Below, piece by piece: positions 1 to 8,697 of a stretch of 28,340 nucleotides of DNA (its first letter is position 1; every line of letters starts with the position of its first letter). The stretch is taken from the NCBI RefSeq assembly GCF_000485595.1, contig NW_014578130.1, forward strand, positions 76,454-104,793, given 5' to 3'. The notes under the pieces are model-generated. The model ran no database searches. It saw nothing but the letters and a program-made list of their open reading frames with translations, and was not told where the DNA came from. The stretch comes from Priapulus caudatus. Its lineage: Eukaryota; Priapulida; Priapulimorpha; Priapulimorphida; Priapulidae. A program made the position numbers and the translations under genes.

Positions 1-349
1 AATTACTAATTGCACGATTAATTACTAATTACTAATTACACTATTGTTTATTAAGTACACTATTAATTACTAATTACACTATTAATTATTAATTACTAAT
101 TACACTATTGTTTATTAATTACACTATTAATTACTAATTACACTATTAATTATTAATTACTAATTACACTATTGTTTATTAAGTACACTATTAATTACTA
201 ATTACACTATTAATTACTAATTACTAATTACACTATTGTTTATTAAGTACACTATTAATTACTAATTACTAATTACATTATTGTTTATTAAGTACACTAT
301 TAATTACCAATTACACTATTAATTACTAATTACTAATTACACTATTAAT
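1..349. repeat. AT-rich minisatellite
   Basis: Irregular tandem copies of units such as aattactaattacactatt, alternating with attgtttattaagtacac, fill the first 350 bases. The units vary in length (about 20-40 bp), so this is a higher-order minisatellite. No reading frame is credible here. The left edge of the array lies outside the window. Confidence 0.9.
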
Positions 350-690
350 TACGAGAGAGAAAAAGGAAGCCGTGATGGTTAGAGGGAGAAATTAAGGAAG
401 CTGTGATGGTTAGAGGGAGAGAGGAAGGGGGAAGCCGCGACATGCCTGAGAGAGGAAGGGGGAAGCCGCGACATGCCTGAGAGAGGAAGGGAGAAGCCGT
501 AATGGTTAGAGGGAGAGAGGAAGCTGTGATGGTTAGAGGATGAGAGGAAGCTGTGATGGTTAGAGGGAGAGAGAAAGCCGTGATGGTTAGAGGGAGAGAG
601 AAAGCCGTGATGGTTAGAGGGAGAGAGGAAGCCGTGATGGTTAGAGCGAGAGAGGAAGTCGTGATGGTTAGAGGGAGAGAGGAAGCTGTA
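350..690. repeat. Purine-rich minisatellite (gaggaagccgtgatggttag)
   Basis: About a dozen imperfect copies of a 24-30 bp unit containing agagaggaagccgtgatggt. A variant block at 425-490 carries gccgcgacatgcctgag instead. The array abuts the AT-rich minisatellite directly. An open frame across it on the minus strand only translates the repeat as Ser-Leu-Pro-Leu-Thr-Ile-Thr units and is not a gene. The strand asymmetry (purines on +) could allow triplex or slipped structures. Confidence 0.9.
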
Positions 691-1074
691 TGTACTATGT
701 AGCCAATATGACCAGTATATTTTGGGTAAAAATGCTTCAATTTATAATGGAGAACAAATGCTCCTTGCAGTAGCTTGATATAAGAATAAATCCCACTGCT
801 TCTCTTTCCTAATAATAGGGTTCATATATGCTTATAACACGCATAACAATAGTAAAAATTATAACACTCAATAGCTACATAGCGATATTAGGGTCCTACA
901 TTATTGATACCTGTCCTATATGACATGCAGCTGTAAGACCAACCTCTATCAAATGAATGAAGGAATATTTTGTTTCAATTCGAATTTTAATTTAGGGAGT
1001 GCATGCCCTCCAGTAACTTCACATATACCGTCGACGTGATCACTCCTAATCTCTCATTATGTTATTAATAATAA
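691..1074. other. Unique non-coding DNA
   Basis: AT-rich sequence in which I see no gene, RNA or repeat. Confidence 0.6.
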
Positions 1075-1327
1075 GACTGTAGCCTGAGCAAATTCCTTGG
1101 GGTGGGGGAGGGGCAAAACAAACTTTTGTGCTTTGGCAGAGTAGTGGCAACGGCGGATTGGCGGCAGCTCCCAGAGCAGAGTGTGACAGGGGTAGGTCTG
1201 GGATGAGGAATTCACGAATAAATACCCTATGAACCTCGCATATTTTAGGGTTATTTACATGATTTATTTGACTTCATTACATAACCTAGGGGACTGATCC
1301 CTCCCCCCCCCCAAGAAGCTACAGTCC
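1075..1327. mobile_element. Possible small inverted-repeat element
   Basis: The left edge reads gactgtagc, then ccttggggtgggggagggg. The right edge is ccctcccccccccccaagaagctacagtc, which is its imperfect reverse complement. The ends therefore pair over about 25 bases with an insertion on the left side. I could not identify a target-site duplication. This may be a decayed MITE, or a coincidence driven by the G-run and C-run. Confidence 0.35.
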
Positions 1328-1352
1328 TAGCTGGTGTTAGTTAACTAATGCT

Positions 1353-1393
1353 GTCTGCGCGTGTGTCTGTGCGCGCGTGCGTCTGTGCGCGGG
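1353..1393. repeat. GT/GC alternating microsatellite
   Basis: Short tract of gcgcgtgtgtctgtgcgcgcg type, mostly alternating purine and pyrimidine. Confidence 0.7.
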
Positions 1394-2200
1394 TTCGGTA
1401 AACATAGAGATGCAAATAGAATGTATCTTAAAATTTTAAAAAGAATGTAACTGATTTTATTTACACCACAAAAACATTACATATAGTGCCCACGGACAAA
1501 CAAGTATGATCATAAAGCTAAAAAATATACGTACAACCATAATTATTCTACTCAGACTCAAATCGAATTAATCATAAGCACAACATTTTGTCACAGAGCG
1601 AATGAAATAATTGTACAATTATGGTCATAGTAACAGGGGCGAAAACCAAATTCCCTTTAGAACATACACAGGTAGTGCACCCGAGATAGGACCTACGTAC
1701 TCTCTTTGCCGACTTCCCGACATAAAAACGAATGGTTACTATATAATGTTAACTATAAGTGGTTAAATTGACCCCTACGAATAAATTCAGTTTAGTACTG
1801 TGTTACTGTTTATTATCAATCAGCATTAAACGAAATATGTATAGCACATACAAAGTAAACTCTTACTAAAACAGAATCCAAATACCTCGAGCCATGGAAC
1901 CATATACGTGATAGTTTCCTAATATCCATGTAAACTTGTCCTCCACTCCACGTAAAGGTTTTCCTAACAACAACTGAACCCGATTAGTTCTCACCAGGAG
2001 TAAATATGGCATGGATCTAACGTCCACGAACAGTTCTGTGACTGAAATGGATCGTGCTAAACGACGGATTCTCATTTGTCTTTATTAAGATCACTATAGA
2101 TAAATAGACTATATCCTTACATTAACTAATCGTGTAAGAGTTAAGCATGGAAATCATCAATTCAGTCAAGGAATGGTATAGTAAAATCCTATATAAATAT
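1394..2200. other. Unique non-coding DNA
   Basis: AT-rich sequence. The longest open frame (69 codons on minus, 1866-2075) has no recognisable motif and no splice context, so I do not call it. Nothing else is visible. Confidence 0.55.
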
Positions 2201-2205
2201 TATAT

Positions 2206-2235
2206 TATCAAGAGCGCATTAACCCGCTCTTGATA
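2206..2235. repeat. Short hairpin, TATCAAGAGCG arms
   Basis: An 11-bp perfect inverted repeat: tatcaagagcg (2206-2216) and cgctcttgata (2225-2235), with an 8-base loop. The outer sequence atcaagag is shared with the longer palindrome at 4229-4285, which suggests a common family of foldback sequences. Confidence 0.75.
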
Positions 2236-2731
2236 TTATGGTAAATAAATTCCTGGTAAATATTTTGTAGTACGATGTCATATCTAGAATGAGTAATGCT
2301 AGAGCACTTATGAAGGGGGTCAACAAAGCACAGCGCCGTAGTTAGTTCATTGAGCTACACATCTTATCAATTACATGTAGATGAGACTGTTATGAAAACC
2401 CCCGCCATAGTGGTACCGAGGAACAATAGGTTTATTAAACGTACCTAATACTGTAATAGAGAAATTACACGATAACATGGTGATTCATTAAGGACTCTAC
2501 TGTTTATAGAGCTTAACATAATTCCTTATCGTCACACTACTTTCTATTCATGATGCATTACAATTTCGATTTCTCATTAAAAACCGTGATTTTCAGGTGA
2601 ACATCTACCTCAAAAATGTCACTACACGTGTAGCTCACATAGTATAACATGAACTTTAATTTGAAAAAAGGAAATGTACAATATTGTGTGATTGAATAAT
2701 TTCATCGGATCTCTATAGTTCACATAAAAAT

Positions 2732-2772
2732 AAGTTTATCTCAGTTAGATCCATAATAACTGAGATAAACTT
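2732..2772. repeat. 16-bp hairpin
   Basis: Perfect inverted repeat aagtttatctcagtta (2732-2747) and its complement (2757-2772), with a 9-base loop. Probably a palindromic MITE remnant. Confidence 0.8.
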
Positions 2773-2945
2773 TGTTTTATGTACACAATTACACGTGCAT
2801 ACATGTACGTGTGTGCACACACTTCCCAGTAACAGCTTTAAAGACTTGTATGAGAAGAGACAGCATAGTCTGGATATCTACTGCGCTACCAGTTCGTTGC
2901 GTACAGCTAAAATACAATTAAGATATACATATACAAATTTGGCAG

Positions 2946-2995
2946 CTTGGAAGGTCCTATAAGTAGGTTATATATACTATTGGCAACCTTCCAAG
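2946..2995. repeat. 10-bp inverted repeat
   Basis: cttggaaggt (2946-2955) pairs with accttccaag (2986-2995) around a 30-base AT-rich spacer. Confidence 0.6.
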
Positions 2996-3091
2996 AAGAT
3001 TACCTCTTTTTATGGCAGTTTACGGTCTTCCACCTGTGTAATGGTTGATTCATTCATTTGCACTTTGAAGGCATTATTAAACATTACCATG

Positions 3092-3123
3092 AATATATCT
3101 ATAGTATTGACTATAGATATATT
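3092..3123. repeat. 14-bp hairpin with 4-base loop
   Basis: aatatatctatagt (3092-3105) and its perfect complement (3110-3123) are separated by attg. Confidence 0.75.
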
Positions 3124-3566
3124 TGATCCAAACGAGCTACAGAATCTAGCAGTTTTATGAGCAATAGATTCTATCCATCTACATCTATACTGTCAAACAC
3201 ACACATACAGTTTTCCCAAAGAACACAAATTGCTCACAAGTTTGCATTTCAAGTGCATTTCAACAGTTTTAATAACAGTATTTACATCCCAGGTTACAAT
3301 AACACCCAACCACATTGAATCCTTGGTAAGCACCTCAATTCATCTCAAATTATATAATACTTTGTTACTCCAAGAAGATTGAACTCCCAAATTGCACCCA
3401 AAATATAGACTAAAATTGTACCCAACAAGCTAATGCTTTATGTTTTGTTACTTAAATACACTAACTAAGATTATTGTTTGTGATTTCTAATCTGCTTGGA
3501 TATTTTCTCCTGGTGAATGCTGGCAATATAATTGCAGGGTTACAACAAACATACCAATTTTGTAGT
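3124..3566. other. Unique non-coding DNA
   Basis: AT-rich sequence. I see no gene or repeat. Confidence 0.5.
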
Positions 3567-3874
3567 GCAAATATTAGAGGTGTCACGATACACTCGGGTC
3601 ACGATACGTAGTTCACGATACGATACGTATTGCGATACATTGCTTGTAATTCCTGATATACGTAACGCTGAGACGGACTTCATAAAATAAAAGATTTAAA
3701 AGGAATTACATGTTCTTTATTAAAAATAGTTTAGCTTGCCTTATTCACTGTTCAACAGTTTAACCGTGTAGTTTGTATCAGTACAAGGACACTGCGTATC
3801 GATTATCGTATCGTGGGCCTCTGTATCGTGATTCACCGATGTATCGATGAATTGTTACACCCCCTAGTAAATAT
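3567..3874. mobile_element. Non-autonomous hAT element (MITE)
   Basis: The element proper is 3575-3866 (292 bp). The left end is tagaggtgtcacgatacac. The right end, reverse-complemented, is tagggggtgtaacaattc. Both match the TAGGGGTGT-ACGATAC style of termini known from hAT-like MITEs of many animals. The flanks are gcaaatat (3567-3574) and gtaaatat (3867-3874), an 8-bp target duplication with one mismatch, as expected for hAT. Subterminal cgatac/gtatcg motifs recur at both ends, a usual pattern for transposase binding sites. There is no transposase. An open frame starting at 3813 that crosses the right end is not credible. Confidence 0.85.
3716..3721 (-). terminator. Possible poly(A) signal for UBE2W inside the hAT MITE
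   Basis: The first AATAAA on the minus strand downstream of the putative stop codon is here, within the MITE. It would give a 3' UTR of about 0.4 kb. This is inference only. Confidence 0.25.
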
Positions 3875-4127
3875 GATTTACGACAAACAACTGTGTCTGT
3901 ACAGACTAGAAGAACCACCATCACTGAGTGGGAATCACAGGCAAACTAATGATATCATAGTCGTCTTACATGGAATATCAAAAAATGCTCAGTTTTGCAG
4001 CAAAATGATATTTCATGTGTATATACACCTTCTTAGTTGTGTAGACTTGGATGGAAGCAAGCTGACAGTGTTGTAAGTAGCATCAGTGTTTGAGGATTAT
4101 GTACAGCCTTGGGAAGCCAACACACCA

Positions 4128-4141
4128 TCAAACCTTATCAT
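4128..4141 (-). CDS. UBE2W: UBE2W, putative last coding exon (14 nt)
   Basis: On the minus strand the acceptor ttgatttgtgtttcag is followed by atgataaggtttga. The preceding exon (17228-17153) ends with one unpaired base, g. Joining gives g+at, gat, aag, gtt, tga, so the protein ends His-Asp-Asp-Lys-Val-stop. UBE2W proteins end in WWxHDD plus two residues; from memory, human ends DDTC and plant relatives end DDKV. The join is therefore in phase and family-consistent. The weakness is that 14 nt is short and the implied intron is 13,011 bp (4142-17152). I found no better in-phase DD-stop exon nearer to 17153. Confidence 0.6.
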
Positions 4142-4228
4142 CTGAAACACAAATCAATTGAGAGATTCATCAACCATACGTAAACAAATATTCATAGATG
4201 TACGTGTACGCCCACATGCATGTACACT

Positions 4229-4285
4229 ATATATATCAAGAGTAGATAATAACACATTATGTTATTATCTACTCTTGATATATAT
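4229..4285. repeat. 26-bp perfect palindrome, 5-base loop
   Basis: The left arm (4229-4254) begins atatatatcaagagtagata. The right arm (4260-4285) is its exact reverse complement, and the loop is catta. The terminal tatcaagag resembles the tatcaggag ends found at 4278, 15599, 19556 and 21708. This looks like a minimal foldback MITE. Confidence 0.9.
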
Positions 4286-4304
4286 CAGGAGCTAATAATG
4301 ACAA
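4278..4304 (+). repeat. 27-bp repeat, left copy (inverted copy at 15573-15599)
   Basis: The 27 bases beginning atatatatcaggagctaat are repeated exactly, in inverted orientation, at 15573-15599. The two copies point inward and enclose about 11.3 kb. This copy overlaps the right arm of the palindrome before it. Confidence 0.85.
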
Positions 4305-4311
4305 ATTATTG

Positions 4312-4383
4312 TATCCCCCGAACGAAGTTCGTGGGGATACTATGGATTTGGCATCGTCGCGCCGCCGCCGCCGCCGCCGCCGC
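4312..4383. repeat. Hairpin tatccccc-gaac and GCC triplet tract
   Basis: tatcccccgaac-gaa-gttcgtggggata forms a near-perfect hairpin (4312-4340). It is followed after 20 bases by about seven GCC/CGC triplets (4361-4383). Sequences with this ccgaacgaagttcg hairpin feel familiar as dispersed repeats of marine invertebrates, but I cannot name the family. 4384-4768 beyond it shows no gene. Confidence 0.5.
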
Positions 4384-4769
4384 AGAGATTTCCTTGTGAG
4401 CGCTCTACCGGCTGCAGTTCTTCTCGGATCATCTTCAAATTTTGAATGAAGATGCGTTATCGTAAAAAACCCGCGACCGTGCTGCCACCCTGAAAAAGTT
4501 GCGTATTTGCATTTTTATTTTGCAGGTAAATGACCGAGGGCTAATCACAAAAGTGCAATTATATTTATACCCAAATGCTATTTAACCGAACGATACCGGT
4601 ATTCATTTTAGGGCAAATTTATCCATATTATAACTGAAACTATATGTCGTTTATAAGATATTACATTCCTTTTGCTTTTAAATGAATAAATAAGAAATAC
4701 CCTCGGTCTGTAGCCCTTGCCCTTGGCTGGAAAGTGGTTTTGCGCAACTTCTCAGACCGTGCGCTTTGA

Positions 4770-5216
4770 GTGGCGCTGTTGTGCCCAAACTTGGAATCTT
4801 GCACAAACTTGGAATTTCAGCGCATCTGCAGTTTGGGCAACCAATCTTGAGATTGGGCAAACAGAGGTAAACAGGGCTTGCACACACATATGAGTATTCG
4901 GATTTCAAATGTTATATCATAACTATAAGGTCGTATACCTTCTTTCCTCAATGTGTTTGGCACCTTTGTATAAATATTAAATAATTATAATAAATGATTG
5001 GATAAATATGAGATAAATCTCTTCCTAGTTTGCACCACGCACGCCACACACTCGCTATGAGCCTTGGCTATGAGCAGTTGTTGAATCACCGACTGTTTTC
5101 AGTTTGCCCAATCTTGAGATTGTTCAGCCAAACTAGGGAATCCGCAGTTTGGGCAGCACAATCGCTGCACAATCTCGAGATTTTGCAGATTCCAAGTTTG
5201 GGTACGACAGCGCCAC
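4770..5216. mobile_element. Terminal-inverted-repeat element with complex arms
   Basis: The left end gtggcgctgttgtgcccaaa and the right end, reverse-complemented, gtggcgctgtcgtacccaaa, open inverted arms of roughly 110-130 bp. Both arms contain cccaaacttggaatct and a self-complementary caatcttgagattgggcaaa motif. The arms differ by internal insertions, so they are not a recent perfect copy. No transposase is present and no target duplication is evident. Short open frames inside simply read the arms. Confidence 0.75.
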
Positions 5217-5410
5217 CGTCGTTGTAATCAAACTGTACGGTAGTCGTTAGTTTTAAAACATTAAAAAAAAATATTTCTAATGGTGATTGAACCATGAAAC
5301 TTTTTATGCAGCGCAATTATAACCTAAATTAGCTGAAAATAACCCTAGAACCTAGGGGCTACTGTTCCTTTGAGTCTATAACTTATAAGTATAACTAAGT
5401 ATAAGTATAA
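5217..5410. other. Unique non-coding DNA between two MITEs
   Basis: AT-rich, with no gene visible. Confidence 0.5.
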
Positions 5411-5644
5411 GACTATATGGTGCAAATACACTTTATGACGTCCAGTATGGCGGCGCAGTATGGGGGCGCCTAACCCTAACCCTAACCCTAACAACTGTTA
5501 TTGTTAGGGTTAGGGTTAGGTTTAGGGTTAGGGTTAGGGTTAGGGTTAGAATTAGGGTTAGGGTTAGGGTTAGGGTTAGGGTTAGGCGCCCCCATACTGC
5601 GCCGCCATACTGGACGTCATAAAGTGTATTTGCACCGACTATAT
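5411..5644. mobile_element. MITE with 74-bp perfect TIRs and a telomere-like core
   Basis: The element is 5419-5636 (218 bp), flanked by an exact 8-bp duplication gactatat (5411-5418 and 5637-5644). The arms are identical in inverted orientation for 74 bp. The first 52 bp of each arm are unique sequence (starting ggtgcaaatacactttatga); after that the arms run into CCCTAA/TTAGGG units. The centre is an almost pure (TTAGGG)n tract of about 85 bp on +. An 8-bp duplication suggests a hAT-type mobiliser. The perfect arms and duplication suggest recent insertion. Confidence 0.92.
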
Positions 5645-5899
5645 AGTCTATAGCCTAGCCCGCGTACACGGTACAGTTGCCTGCTAGTGCTAACGATGAA
5701 TCATGAAAGACGAAGTATGTGGATGAAATTGCGTTTTCTCACATCAAGCAGCCGAACATTCCCTTTCTAGTAGGGCCTACTATCCTTGCCTTATGGGTTT
5801 TCGCGCCCCTAAGGATATATTCACTCCTCCCGTAATACACACGAGACATACTAAATATTTATTCAGTACATAGACAGTACTTCGATAGGTGAATGTTTT

Positions 5900-6060
5900 G
5901 CAGACACGAAAAATATCGTGAGCTTTTCCGACAACCTGACTTACCTTCAAACATGACCGCGATCGGCCAGGCCGGATTTCCGCTACGTCATCAGTTTCCG
6001 CGCCCCCATGGCAAATATAATTTCCGCAATGGAAACAAATAGTTTGACAACGAAACGAAA
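5900..6060 (-). promoter_or_regulatory. CpG-rich patch, possible cryptic promoter
   Basis: A short CpG-rich segment in AT-rich intron DNA (gaccgcgatcggccaggcc, tttccgctacgtcatcagtt, tttccgcgcccccatgg), including a CRE-like tacgtca. On the minus strand an ATG at 5954 opens atgtttgaag followed directly by gtaagt, a strong donor. I could not find a matching second exon. It may be promoter-like TE sequence. Confidence 0.25.
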
Positions 6061-6359
6061 CTGTCACATAACAAGGTTAAACGCACTGACAAAAAACAAT
6101 AATTTTTATGATACAAATAATGAAATTTATGACAATAACATACGGAAATACAACAATGCAAGCTAGGTATACATATATAATATATACTATACATCAACAC
6201 ATTTATGAACAAAATCATTGAAAACATTGAAAGGGAGCAAATACTTTTCAGGTGTATACTCAGTAGAGAAAAAAACAGTATCATATCCCTAACATATTAA
6301 TCAGGTAATCAGGACAGTTTGATGGAAAAAAGAATCTTCCAAGAAAAATGTATAACTTT
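6061..6359. other. AT-rich non-coding DNA
   Basis: No gene, RNA or clear repeat seen. Confidence 0.5.
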
Positions 6360-6369
6360 AATGTATGTA

Positions 6370-6612
6370 CATTATATTTACACTCATTAAATTATGTATT
6401 ATATTATATATTATTATATTATATTATATATAATATATTATATATTATTATTATATTATATTATTATTATTATATATATGTATTATATTATATATTATTA
6501 TATTATATTATTATAATATATTATTATATTATATTATATTATATATTATATATTATTATATTTTATTATATATATATATGCATATATATGCATTATATTA
6601 TATATAAATATA
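6370..6612. repeat. (TTATA)n / TATTA low-complexity tract
   Basis: About 240 bases made almost only of T and A in tattata-type units, ending in tatatatgcatatatatgcat. Open frames across it encode only Tyr/Ile and are artefacts. Confidence 0.95.
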
Positions 6613-6669
6613 CATAATTGCACTGGAAAGAGATTTTTTGCCCCCCCCTCCCCCTCAAATGTAAGCAAT

Positions 6670-7152
6670 TTATTGTTTACAGGGGATTCCATGGCAGGGA
6701 CAGAAGAATTTGTCATGGCGACGCAGAACTGACACGTCACAGCAGTATTTCAGGTGCACCCAGTGCTGACATTCCTCGATGTCACACAGTCCCCATTTGG
6801 TGAAGACAACAGACACACATCTTGATAATTCTTTCGGTTGGAATTTTTTGCAGACACAACATTTCTCATCGTCGTCCACGTCACTCGGGCTGTCACTGTC
6901 GTCCTCGCTGCTGTAAACGTGTATATGGTCACCGGATGGGCCTGGTTTATCACCAGATGGGCCTGGTCTGTCGCCGGATGGGCCTGGTCTGTCACCGGAT
7001 GGGCCTGGTCTGTCACCGCAGGGGCCTGGTCTGTCACTGGATGGGCCTGGTCTGTCACTGGATGGGCCTGGTCTGTCACTGGATGGGCCTGGTCTGTCAC
7101 TGGATGGGCCTGGTCTGTCACTGGATGGGCCTGGTCCTGCTTTGTTCTTCAT
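6670..7152 (-). pseudogene. pogo transposase C-terminus: heptad repeat plus PHD-like finger
   Basis: A 160-codon open frame. Residues about 5-75 are some ten copies of a 7-residue unit Ser-(Ser/Gly)-Asp-Arg-Pro-Gly-Pro, coded by a 21-bp minisatellite. An acidic Ser/Asp stretch follows. The final 65 residues have a Cys/His pattern of C4HC3 type (CCVC, then CDIEEC, HWVH, KYC, FFCPC), as in PHD fingers that occur at the C-terminus of many invertebrate pogo-like transposases. This frame starts in the ATGA that contains the stop of the upstream transposase frame. A one-base slip in an A6 run would fuse the two, so I read it as the same protein broken by a frameshift rather than as a separate gene. 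Confidence 0.7.
6931..7134. repeat. 21-bp coding minisatellite
   Basis: About ten copies of ggatgggcctggtctgtcac plus one base. The left copies carry ccgg and the right copies ctgg, and the right-hand copies are nearly identical, indicating recent homogenisation. It keeps the reading frame because 21 is divisible by 3. Several long open frames in other frames are by-products. Confidence 0.95.
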
Positions 7153-7907
7153 TTTTTGTGGCTGCTTTTCTTGCTTTTTTTGCTGACTTTGGCAGACTTC
7201 AAAGGGGCGGGACGTGACTTTTTTGATTTGCTGACCCTCTGCTGGTGTTCCTCAATTTTCTTGGTGATGTCAGTCTCAGTAATGGGTTGTCCAGCAACAA
7301 TAGTACTGAGGTATGCCCTTTTTACAACATGCCTGGCTTTCTTTAAAACAACATTCTCCTTTTCCTCGAAAAAATTCTTTTCCTTTGTTACTCTCTTCTG
7401 TGTGTCCTTCTCTGTCTCTCCTTTCTCTGTGTCTTTCTCTGTGTCCCCCTTCTGTGTATCCTTCTCGCTCTCCTGGTGTTTGTCCTTCTCAGCCTCCGTC
7501 TGTTTGTCCTCGGTCTTTTCCTCAGTTGCGACATCATTCTCCCCCTGAACAAACACTGTAGATGGTAGAAACTGGCTCCGGTCAACAGCCGACTTGTTTA
7601 GAGGGTATATTCCTGCCTTCCGAAAGGAGCTCTGTAGGTTTTCGGCGGACAAGGCACGGGTGTAGGACCGGCAAGCAAGGTCGCAGATGCTGAATCTGGA
7701 GATAGATGAAGATGAGTGGGAACGCATGAATTTATGACACTCATTCTGATAAATTCTCTGGAATGGGCCAAAACAACCAACATCAAGAGGCCGGAGCACA
7801 TGACTTGTGTATGCAGGCAATACAAATAAAATCAAATTCTGTTCCTTGGCCCATTCAATGAGACTTAGAGAAATGTGAGATTTGTGCCCATCACACAGTA
7901 GCAGCAC
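7149..7907 (-). pseudogene. pogo transposase catalytic core, second part (DDE_1)
   Basis: A 252-codon open frame. It begins MLLLCDGHKSH, which holds the second catalytic Asp. Residues 33-48 include YTSHVLRPLDVGCFGPF, the hallmark third acidic position, with 35 residues between the two Asp. A basic and Glu-rich low-complexity tail follows (KDTEKGETEKDTQK type, then a Lys/Ser-rich end). Role in the family: cut-and-paste transposition in the nucleus. The Met at 7907 is not a real start. The upstream part of the domain lies in other frames between 7908 and 8166, and the frame must enter from there. It ends at 7149 in an A6-TGA context. Confidence 0.85.
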
Positions 7908-8165
7908 TGGTTCCTCCGGAGATCGGACCTGAACAAACTCCAGGAGTGTTCATCCAGTATTTCTGGAAATCACAGAATTGGACCAGCCCGAGTCTGAAAC
8001 AGTACCATCAGCTCGCTGGTGTCTTGCCCTCCATCAACTCGTCATGCATGCGCTTGCCAGGGAAAATGAAGTAGGGCGGTATGCTCTGGCCAACTGCATT
8101 TCACATCCTAGAACAGTTACTGTGGTTCGGTTTCCCGAGGTGACAGCACATGGTACAGTCAGCGG
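7908..8165 (-). pseudogene. pogo transposase middle part, frameshifted
   Basis: Recognisable transposase segments are split over three frames. AVTSGNRTTVTVLGC lies in one frame. NAVGQSIPPYFIFPGKRM, typical of the family, follows one base out of phase. A further indel leads to DGTVSDSGWSN, and then to the frame that continues at 7907. At least three one-base changes lie within about 250 bases, while the segments between them look intact. Confidence 0.75.
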
Positions 8166-8493
8166 CAGTGACAATATTGGGTGGTTTATGATCCATCGAA
8201 AGGCCCTTCTCATCAACATTATAAATTCTCTCAGGCTTCTCAGTGAGATTGTACTTCAAAATAATATCCTCCAAAGTATCAAAATACTGACTCACACAGT
8301 CCTCCGATGTTGCACGTGCTCTCTGAAGTGCCAGCTCTCTTGGTTTCTTGAGGTCCAATTCCGGCCATCTGTTCATGAAATTGTAGAACCATTGAAAGCT
8401 GAGAGGATGCTCTTTATCACGTTTTCCCAAATCATATGCATAATCACTGGCAATGTTCAAAACCTCAGCCCGACTATATCCATAACCCACGCT
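8101..8493 (-). pseudogene. pogo transposase, DNA-binding end and first catalytic Asp
   Basis: The open frame from 8490 begins GYGYSRAEVLNIASDY and continues through HPLSFQWFYNFMNRWPEL, the CENP-B/Tigger-type helix-turn-helix linker. It then reads ERIYNVDEKGL, where Asp93 of the segment is the first catalytic position. The frame is good down to about 8166 and then shifts. The Met at 8490 is internal: the sequence continues upstream on the far side of the LTR element, at 13655 and above. Confidence 0.85.
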
Positions 8494-8681
8494 TGTAACA
8501 ATATATAGCGCTCATGCGTAGCGTTGACTCTGGCTAAGTTAGAGGATCCGTTATATGGAAACAATAGAACATGTCTCGGGCGTTGGTAATAAATGGAGTT
8601 TACAGTTAGTTTCACTCTCACTCTTATCTGCTATTATGTCTGTGCATAATTACACTACTCATCAAACTAAAGATTTGAACA
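8494..8681 (+). repeat. 5' LTR
   Basis: 188 bp, from tgtaacaatatatagc to gatttgaaca. It aligns along its whole length with 13459-13649. Most differences are one-base insertions or deletions; substitutions are few. Confidence 0.95.
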
Positions 8682-8697
8682 TGGTGTCAGAAGTGCC
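8682..8697 (+). promoter_or_regulatory. Primer-binding site
   Basis: tggtgtcagaagtgcc follows the 5' LTR immediately. TGGTGTCAG is what the 3' end of a tRNA with CTGACACCA would pair with, which fits tRNA-Leu. The tRNA identity is inferred from memory of tRNA-Leu ends. Confidence 0.75.

Noticed and set aside
350-690. Regular repeat spacing suggesting a CRISPR array
   Set aside because: Units abut without unique spacers, and the window is eukaryotic.
345-740. 131-codon minus frame with Ser-Leu-Pro-Leu-Thr-Ile repeats
   Set aside because: Translation of the purine-rich minisatellite, with no initiation or splice context.
3813-4076. 87-codon plus-strand frame
   Set aside because: Starts inside the hAT MITE end and shows no motif; it stops before the UBE2W last exon on the other strand.
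4425-4440. Another Asp-Asp acceptor context for UBE2W
   Set aside because: The frame runs on into repeat sequence without an early stop, and the acceptor is poor.
5470-5586. TTAGGG tract as a true telomere or interstitial telomere fusion
   Set aside because: It lies between perfect inverted arms with an 8-bp target duplication, so it is the core of a MITE.
6750-7548. Long frames on both strands over the transposase (236, 131 and 123 codons)
   Set aside because: Shadows of the 21-bp repeat and of the minus-strand transposase; only one minus frame gives the Cys/His finger and the catalytic motifs.
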